Assembly (NCBI RefSeq): GCF_902459705.1
Contig: NZ_CABPRU010000001.1
Coordinates: forward strand, 868,001-932,000
Direction of reading: 5' to 3'
Length of the DNA: 64,000 nt
From: Pandoraea terrigena
GTDB lineage: Bacteria > Pseudomonadota > Gammaproteobacteria > Burkholderiales > Burkholderiaceae
In this document: positions 59,104 through 64,000 of the stretch, piece by piece
How the letters are laid out: each line of letters begins with the position of its first letter
How positions within the stretch are numbered: the first letter of the stretch is position 1
Notes under the pieces: generated by a model
Databases searched by the model: none
Seen by the model: the letters and a program-made list of their open reading frames with translations, nothing else
Told to the model about the DNA's origin: nothing
Translations under genes and position numbers: made by a program

Positions 59104-59132
59104 TTGATGGGATGTAGAATTTCTACTAAACT
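59104..59132 (+). promoter_or_regulatory. Promoter of the edd operon
   Basis: TTGATG (59104-59109) and TAAACT (59127-59132) are 17 bases apart, each 4/6 to consensus. The start would be near 59139. Confidence 0.5.
59113..59127. promoter_or_regulatory. HexR-like operator within the edd promoter
   Basis: TGTAGAATTTCTACT, a near-perfect 15-base palindrome lying in the spacer between the predicted -35 and -10, where a bound repressor would block RNA polymerase. Confidence 0.6.
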
Positions 59133-59182
59133 CCGCTCCGAATCGCACCTACCCTGGGTGTGTCGCAATCCCGTTCCCCGGC

Positions 59183-61018
59183 ATGATGTCTGAGCAAACG
59201 AAGCCCCTGCACCCGACCGTAATGGCCGTCACGGCGCGCATTGGCGCGCGCAGCCGCGACACGCGTACGGCGTATCTGGCCCGCATCGATGCGAGCGCTG
59301 GCCGCTTCCCGCAGCGCGGCGCGCTGTCATGCGCGAATCTGGCGCATGGTTTCGCGGCCATGCCGGCGAATGACAAGCTCGTACTGCGTGAGCAGCGTCG
59401 CCCGAATGTCGGCGTCGTCACGGCATACAACGACATGCTCTCGGCGCACCAGCCGTACGAGTCGTATCCGGCGCGACTGCGCGACGCCGCGCGCAAACTT
59501 GGCGCCACGGCGCAGGTCGCGGGCGGTGTGCCGGCGATGTGCGACGGCGTCACGCAAGGCAACGCGGGCATGGAGCTGTCCCTGTTCTCGCGCGAGATCA
59601 TCGCCATGAGCACCGCCGTCGCGCTTTCACACAACATGTTCGATGCCGCGCTGATGCTCGGCGTGTGCGACAAGATCGTGCCGGGCCTGGTGATCGGCGC
59701 GTTGCAGTTCGGTCATCTGCCGACGATCTTCGTGCCGGCGGGTCCGATGGCCAGCGGCTTGTCGAACGACGAGAAGGCGAAGATCCGCCAGGCGTATGCC
59801 ACCGGCAAGGTCGGCCGCGACGCGCTGCTCGAAGCCGAGTCGCAGGCCTATCACGGTGCCGGCACCTGCACGTTCTATGGCACTGCCAACAGCAATCAGC
59901 TCCTGATGGAAATCATGGGCCTGCATCTGCCGGGGGCGGCCTTCGTGCATCCGCAGACACCGTTGCGCGACGCGCTGACCGACGCCGCGCTTGCGCGCGT
60001 GCTGGCCATCGGCGCCGACACGCCCAACTACACTCCCATCGGTCATGTGGTCGACGAGCGTGCCGTCGTCAACGGCATCGTCGGCCTGCTGGCCACGGGC
60101 GGCTCCACCAATCACACGCTCCACCTCGTGGCGATGGCTCGCGCGGCGGGCGTCATCATCGATTGGGACGATTTCGACGCCTTGTCGGCAGTCGTCCCCC
60201 TCATGGCGCGCGTCTACCCGAACGGCAAGGCGGACGTGAACCATTTTCATGCGGCCGGCGGCATGGGCTTCCTGATCGGCGAATTGCTCGACGCTGGCTT
60301 GCTGCACGGCGACGTCAAGACCGTGGCTGGTCCGGGTCTCGCGCGATACCGAGCCGAGCCGTGGCTCTCGCCCGACGGACTGGCGTGGCGCGCTGGCAGC
60401 GCCTACAGTGGTGATCGTGACGTCCTGCGCGGCCATGCCGAACCGTTCGCACCCGATGGCGGATTGCGGCTCATGCACGGCAATCTGGGGCGCGGCGTCA
60501 TCAAGGTGTCGGCGGTCAAGCCGGAACATCGGCGCGTGGCCGCGACGGCACGCGTATTTGCGTCGCAGGAAGCGGTTCAGGCCGCATTCGATGCCGGCGA
60601 GTTGCGTCGCGACGTGGTCGTGGTGCTGCGCGGCCAGGGGCCGCGCGCCAATGGCATGCCCGAACTGCATCGCCTCACGCCGCTGCTCGGTGTCTTGCAG
60701 GACGAAGGGTTTGCGGTGGCGCTGGTGACCGACGGCCGGATGTCCGGCGCCTCGGGCAAGGTGCCCGCTGTCATTCATGTCTCGCCCGAAGCGGCCGGCG
60801 GTGGCCCGCTGACGAGGGTGTGCGACGGCGATTTCATCGTGCTCGACGCGAACGCCGGCATGCTGCATGTCGAGGTCGCGCCGCAGGCATGGGGCGCGCG
60901 CGAGGTGGCCGAGGTGCCGGTCTCGGGCGACGACACCGGGCGTCTGCTCTTCGGTCACATGCGCGCCGCCGTCGGCGCGGCAGAAGCGGGCGCGTCCGTG
61001 TTCTTCGGTTCTGAGTGA
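59183..61018 (+). CDS. edd: Phosphogluconate dehydratase
   Basis: A 611-residue IlvD/Edd-family enzyme. The three cluster-binding cysteines are in [23 protein letters not shown] and [30 protein letters not shown] is the C-terminal signature. It dehydrates 6-phosphogluconate to KDPG, the first dedicated step of the Entner-Doudoroff pathway. It begins with a double ATG and is followed by eda after 36 bases. Confidence 0.97.
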   Translation: MMSEQTKPLHPTVMAVTARIGARSRDTRTAYLARIDASAGRFPQRGALSCANLAHGFAAMPANDKLVLREQRRPNVGVVTAYNDMLSAHQPYESYPARLRDAARKLGATAQVAGGVPAMCDGVTQGNAGMELSLFSREIIAMSTAVALSHNMFDAALMLGVCDKIVPGLVIGALQFGHLPTIFVPAGPMASGLSNDEKAKIRQAYATGKVGRDALLEAESQAYHGAGTCTFYGTANSNQLLMEIMGLHLPGAAFVHPQTPLRDALTDAALARVLAIGADTPNYTPIGHVVDERAVVNGIVGLLATGGSTNHTLHLVAMARAAGVIIDWDDFDALSAVVPLMARVYPNGKADVNHFHAAGGMGFLIGELLDAGLLHGDVKTVAGPGLARYRAEPWLSPDGLAWRAGSAYSGDRDVLRGHAEPFAPDGGLRLMHGNLGRGVIKVSAVKPEHRRVAATARVFASQEAVQAAFDAGELRRDVVVVLRGQGPRANGMPELHRLTPLLGVLQDEGFAVALVTDGRMSGASGKVPAVIHVSPEAAGGGPLTRVCDGDFIVLDANAGMLHVEVAPQAWGAREVAEVPVSGDDTGRLLFGHMRAAVGAAEAGASVFFGSE

Positions 61019-61054
61019 TGTGCCCGTCACGTCGCTGCATTCAAGGAAAACGTA

Positions 61055-61681
61055 ATGGACATCAATGACATCGTTCGTGCCGGCCCCGTGGTTCCGGTAC
61101 TCCAGTTCGACCATGTCGAGCAGGGCGAACAAGTCGCGCGCGCACTGCTCGCGGGCGGCGTGCGGGTCCTCGAAATCACGCTGCGCACCCCGGCGGCGAT
61201 GGACGTCATTCGCCATGTGGCGGGCTTGTCCGACGAACTGATTGTCGGCGTGGGCACGCTCACACGACCGGAAGAAATGGCGCAGGCTGTGGCCGCGGGC
61301 GCGCGCTTCGGCGTCTCGCCAGGCTATACGAGCGCGCTGGGCGCGGCGGCCAGGGCGGCAGGGCTGCCGCTGCTGCCGGGCGTGGTGACGCCGTCCGACA
61401 TTCTCGCGGCGCTCGCGGACGGCTACGACACGGTGAAGTTCTTCCCGGCCGAACCGTCGGGTGGCGTGCCGATGCTCAAGGCGCTTTACGGGCCGTTCCG
61501 GCAGGTGCGTTTCTGTCCGACGGGCGGTATCAGCGCCGAGTCGGCGCCGACATATCTCGCGCAGCCGAACGTGGTGTGCGTAGGCGGTTCATGGCTGACG
61601 CCCAAGGCGCTCGTGGACGCGAAGGACTGGGACGGCATTACGCGTCTCGCGCGCGCAGCGAGTGCGTTGCCGCGCCGCTAG
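61055..61681 (+). CDS. eda: KDPG aldolase (2-dehydro-3-deoxyphosphogluconate aldolase)
   Basis: A 208-residue class I aldolase after AAGGA. GPVVPVLQFDHVEQ, VLEITLRTPAAMDVI (with the catalytic Glu) and TVKFFPAEPSGGVPMLKAL (with the Schiff-base Lys) are the family motifs. It splits KDPG into pyruvate and glyceraldehyde-3-phosphate. Operon with edd and the gluconate genes. Confidence 0.97.
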   Translation: MDINDIVRAGPVVPVLQFDHVEQGEQVARALLAGGVRVLEITLRTPAAMDVIRHVAGLSDELIVGVGTLTRPEEMAQAVAAGARFGVSPGYTSALGAAARAAGLPLLPGVVTPSDILAALADGYDTVKFFPAEPSGGVPMLKALYGPFRQVRFCPTGGISAESAPTYLAQPNVVCVGGSWLTPKALVDAKDWDGITRLARAASALPRR

Positions 61682-61823
61682 GCGGGGCAACGCGCTGAAC
61701 GGTAGCGAGGCGAAGCATCGCCAGTGCCATCGAATCGAAACCAATCGTCGAATCCAACAATTCCAATAATCGGGCGTAAGCCCTCCGGGCATCCGCCCAT
61801 CTAGCCAAACGAGGAGACCCCCC

Positions 61824-63179
61824 ATGGTCGCGGTGCAAGGCAACTTGCTGCTGGTGTACGCGCTAGTCGCGGTAATCGCGCTGATTCTGCTGATCGCGCG
61901 TTTCAAACTGAATCCGTTTATCACGCTGATCGTCGTCTCGCTCGTGCTCGGACTGGCGGTGGGCATGCCGATGGGCGGGATCGTCAAGGCGTTCGAGACG
62001 GGCGTGGGCAACACGCTGGGGCACATCGCGCTGGTGGTGGGGCTTGGCACGATGCTCGGCAAGATGATGGCCGAGTCGGGCGGGGCCGAGCGCATTGCGC
62101 GCACGCTGATCGGCTTTTTCGGTGAGAAGAACGTGCACTGGGCAATGGTCGTGATCGCGTTCATCGTCGGTCTGCCGGTGTTCTTCGAAGTCGGTTTCGT
62201 GTTGCTGATTCCGATCGCGTTCAACGTCGCCAAGCGCACCGGCACGTCAATGGTGCTTGTGGGCATTCCGATGGTGGCCGGCCTGTCGGTCGTGCACGGC
62301 CTGATTCCGCCGCACCCGGCCGCGTTGCTGGCCGTGACGGCGTATAACGCGGACATCGGTCACACCATCATGTACGCGCTGATCGTCGGCATTCCGACGG
62401 CGGCGATTGCCGGCCCGCTGTTCGCGAAGCTCATGGCGCGTTACGTGGTGCCCAATCCGGACAATCCGCTGCTCTCGCAGTTCGTCGAGAAGGACCGTGC
62501 GCTCAACGAGCTGCCGGGCTTCGGCATCACGCTGTTCACGATCCTGCTGCCCGTGCTCCTGATGCTCATTGGTAGCTGGGCCGACCTGTTCTTCGCGCCG
62601 AAGACGTTCGCGAACGAATTCTTGCGCCTGATCGGCAACTCGGTGATGGCGTTGCTGATTGCCACGCTCGTGAGCTTTTTCACGTTCGGCAAACGGCGCG
62701 GCTTCAATCGCGACCAGATCCTGAAGTTCACCAACGAGTGCCTGGCGCCGATCGCCACGATTACGCTGGTGGTGGGGGCGGGCGGTGGTTTCGGGCGTAT
62801 CCTGATGGACAGCGGCGTGTCGAAAGCGATCGTCGATGTGGCCACGCACGCGAACCTCTCGCCGCTGTTGCTGGGCTGGCTGGTGGCCGTGCTGATCCGT
62901 ATCGCGACGGGCTCGGCCACGGTGGCAATGACGACGGCGTGCGGCATCGTCGCACCGATCGCGGCGGCCGCAGGCGTCACGGCGAAGCCGGAACTGATGG
63001 TGCTGGCCACGGGGGCGGGGTCGCTGATCCTGTCGCATGTGAATGACGGCGGATTCTGGCTGGTCAAGGAATATTTCAACATGACCGTGCCGCAGACCTT
63101 CAAGACCTGGACGGTTTGCGAGACGATCATTTCGGTCGTGGCGTTGCTGCTGACGCTCGGTCTCGCCACGGTGGTGTGA
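61824..63179 (+). CDS. Gluconate permease, GntP family
   Basis: A 451-residue transporter with GAGGAG upstream. A dozen or more hydrophobic segments, with VGMPMGGIVKAFETGVGNTLG, ESGGAERIARTLI and GLIPPHPAALL matching the GntP group of gluconate:H+ symporters (GntT, GntU and relatives). It brings gluconate in for GntK. The neighbours make gluconate the most likely substrate. It sits 142 bases after eda. Confidence 0.93.
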   Translation: MVAVQGNLLLVYALVAVIALILLIARFKLNPFITLIVVSLVLGLAVGMPMGGIVKAFETGVGNTLGHIALVVGLGTMLGKMMAESGGAERIARTLIGFFGEKNVHWAMVVIAFIVGLPVFFEVGFVLLIPIAFNVAKRTGTSMVLVGIPMVAGLSVVHGLIPPHPAALLAVTAYNADIGHTIMYALIVGIPTAAIAGPLFAKLMARYVVPNPDNPLLSQFVEKDRALNELPGFGITLFTILLPVLLMLIGSWADLFFAPKTFANEFLRLIGNSVMALLIATLVSFFTFGKRRGFNRDQILKFTNECLAPIATITLVVGAGGGFGRILMDSGVSKAIVDVATHANLSPLLLGWLVAVLIRIATGSATVAMTTACGIVAPIAAAAGVTAKPELMVLATGAGSLILSHVNDGGFWLVKEYFNMTVPQTFKTWTVCETIISVVALLLTLGLATVV

Positions 63180-63249
63180 GGTCGCGATGCGGGGCGTGCA
63201 ACACCGGCAACACGCTGACGTGAGTCAGCAGGTCACAAGGAGACGAGCC

Positions 63250-63783
63250 ATGATCGTCGTGGTAATGGGCGTATCGGGCAGTGGCAAGAGCACGGTCGGG
63301 CAAATGCTCGCCGAGCGCCTGGGCTGCGGGTTTTCCGACGCGGATTCGTTTCACAGCGCCGCGAACATCGAGAAGATGCGGCGCGGTGAGGCGCTCAACG
63401 ATAACGACCGTGCCCCCTGGCTGGCGGCGATTCGCGAGGCGATCGTCGCGCGCCGCGTGGGGGGGCGTCACCATGTGTTCGCGTGTTCGGCGTTGCGCTC
63501 GCGCTATCGCGACGTGCTTGGCGAGCACGACGGCGACGTTGTGTTCGTCTACCTGAAGGGCGCCCCCGAGGTGATCGGCGAGCGGTTGGCCTCGCGCGGG
63601 GGACACTTCTTCGACCCCGCGCTGCTGCAAAGCCAGTTCGACACGCTCGAAGAGCCGCGTGACGCGCTGGTGATCGACATCCGCGAGTCGCCCGACGCCA
63701 TTGTCGAGATGCTGCTGCACAAACTCGCCGCCTGCCCGGGCGGCGAGCCGCTGACGCCGGCCGGGCAGGCGCGCGTACAATAG
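63250..63783 (+). CDS. gntK: Gluconokinase
   Basis: A 177-residue P-loop kinase starting MIVVVMGVSGSGKST (P-loop 7-15), after GGAGACGAG. SDADSFHSAANIEKMRRGEAL and the following DRAPWL are the gluconate-binding parts, and ACSALRSRYRDVL is the family signature. It phosphorylates gluconate to 6-phosphogluconate, the Edd substrate. Operon with gntP-type permease, eda and edd. Confidence 0.96.
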   Translation: MIVVVMGVSGSGKSTVGQMLAERLGCGFSDADSFHSAANIEKMRRGEALNDNDRAPWLAAIREAIVARRVGGRHHVFACSALRSRYRDVLGEHDGDVVFVYLKGAPEVIGERLASRGGHFFDPALLQSQFDTLEEPRDALVIDIRESPDAIVEMLLHKLAACPGGEPLTPAGQARVQ

Positions 63784-63832
63784 CGGTTTATTCCCTCCGC
63801 CGGCACCTCGCGTGCCGGTCGTACGCATCGAA

Positions 63833-64000
63833 ATGGCATCCTTCGAATTCTTCGCACCCTGTCCTCGCGGACTGGAAGACGCGCTTGCCGCCGAGTTGGC
63901 AGAGCTGGGACGTCTGGCGCCCGTGTCGGTCGGCAAACAGGTGCCCGGTGGCGTGCATTTCGCCGGTCCGTGGGCGGCCGGCATGGCCGCCAACCTGCAT
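63833..64000 (+). CDS. THUMP-domain class I SAM-dependent RNA methyltransferase, 5' part only
   Basis: The first 56 residues are in the window (MASFEFFAPCPRGLEDALAA and on). The opening FFAPCPRGLEDALAAEL with its downstream GGVHFAG segment matches the N-terminal ferredoxin-like/THUMP domain of the RlmL/YcbY and RlmK-like group that makes N2-methylguanosine in 23S rRNA. The catalytic domain lies beyond the edge, so the exact member is unknown. Confidence 0.8.
   Translation, partial: MASFEFFAPCPRGLEDALAAELAELGRLAPVSVGKQVPGGVHFAGPWAAGMAANLH

Noticed and set aside
63800-63818. Terminator after gntK
   Set aside because: CCGGCAC/GTGCCGG forms a stem but there is no T-run and it lies 15 bases before the next start codon; more likely a leader stem.

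Overview
The window is GC-rich, densely coded chromosomal DNA of a betaproteobacterium. Protein sequences and gene order (rplM-rpsI-argC-erpA-anmK-M23 peptidase-tyrS-dtd, gdhA-gltIJKL, ubiE-ubiJ-ubiB) point to Burkholderiaceae, most likely Pandoraea or a close relative; the genus is inferred from resemblance, not tested. I see no prophage, insertion sequence, CRISPR array or tRNA gene. Both edges cut genes: a MobA-like nucleotidyltransferase on the left and a THUMP-domain RNA methyltransferase on the right.

Layout. 1-4.2 kb: a periplasm-directed molybdenum hydroxylase (molybdopterin subunit plus 2Fe-2S subunit) with a MobA-like cofactor gene and a YqaA-type membrane protein. 4.7-11.5 kb: a 1331-residue FAD/Fe-S dehydrogenase, a Na+/H+ antiporter, a HIT protein and a DUF971 protein. 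11.5-15.8 kb: the ubiquinone genes ubiE, ubiJ and ubiB with a Tim44-like gene among them. 15.9-23.5 kb: a methyltransferase, a sodium:solute symporter, FmdB, DUF502, aspS, a NUDIX hydrolase and a ClsB-type phospholipase D. 23.7-31.3 kb: fatty-acid beta-oxidation genes behind a TetR regulator (acyl-CoA dehydrogenase, FadN-type bifunctional enzyme, thiolase, enoyl-CoA hydratase), then a thioesterase. 31.5-39.3 kb: an Atm1-type ABC exporter, a LysR regulator, gdhA and the glutamate/aspartate transporter gltIJKL. 39.3-44.7 kb: a YafJ-type amidotransferase, pyrC, DUF3025, rnpB, an OsmC protein, a candidate small RNA, and rplM-rpsI. 44.8-52.6 kb: argC, erpA, anmK, an M23 peptidase, tyrS, dtd, a PEBP protein and a histidine phosphatase. 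52.7-58 kb: an MpaB-like oxygenase, ruvB, ruvC, hemJ, a DsbA-fold isomerase and a 2-hydroxyacid dehydrogenase. 58-63.8 kb: a HexR-type regulator divergent from an Entner-Doudoroff/gluconate operon (edd, eda, gntP-type permease, gntK).

Points most worth a second look. (1) At 43.55-43.64 kb, in an AT-rich gap, there is an unannotated candidate small RNA with a promoter, three stem-loops, an anti-Shine-Dalgarno CUCCUCC loop and an intrinsic terminator. (2) A HexR-like palindrome lies exactly between the -35 and -10 of the predicted edd promoter, with a second copy nearer hexR. (3) ruvA is missing from its usual place between ruvC and ruvB; the 139-base gap holds 12-base tandem repeats. (4) Inverted repeats that look like operators precede the TetR gene, gdhA and gltI, and an attenuator-like hairpin separates gltI from gltJKL. 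(5) Four 7-base tandem repeats occupy the ribosome-binding region of the histidine phosphatase gene. Most of the rest is ordinary housekeeping content.
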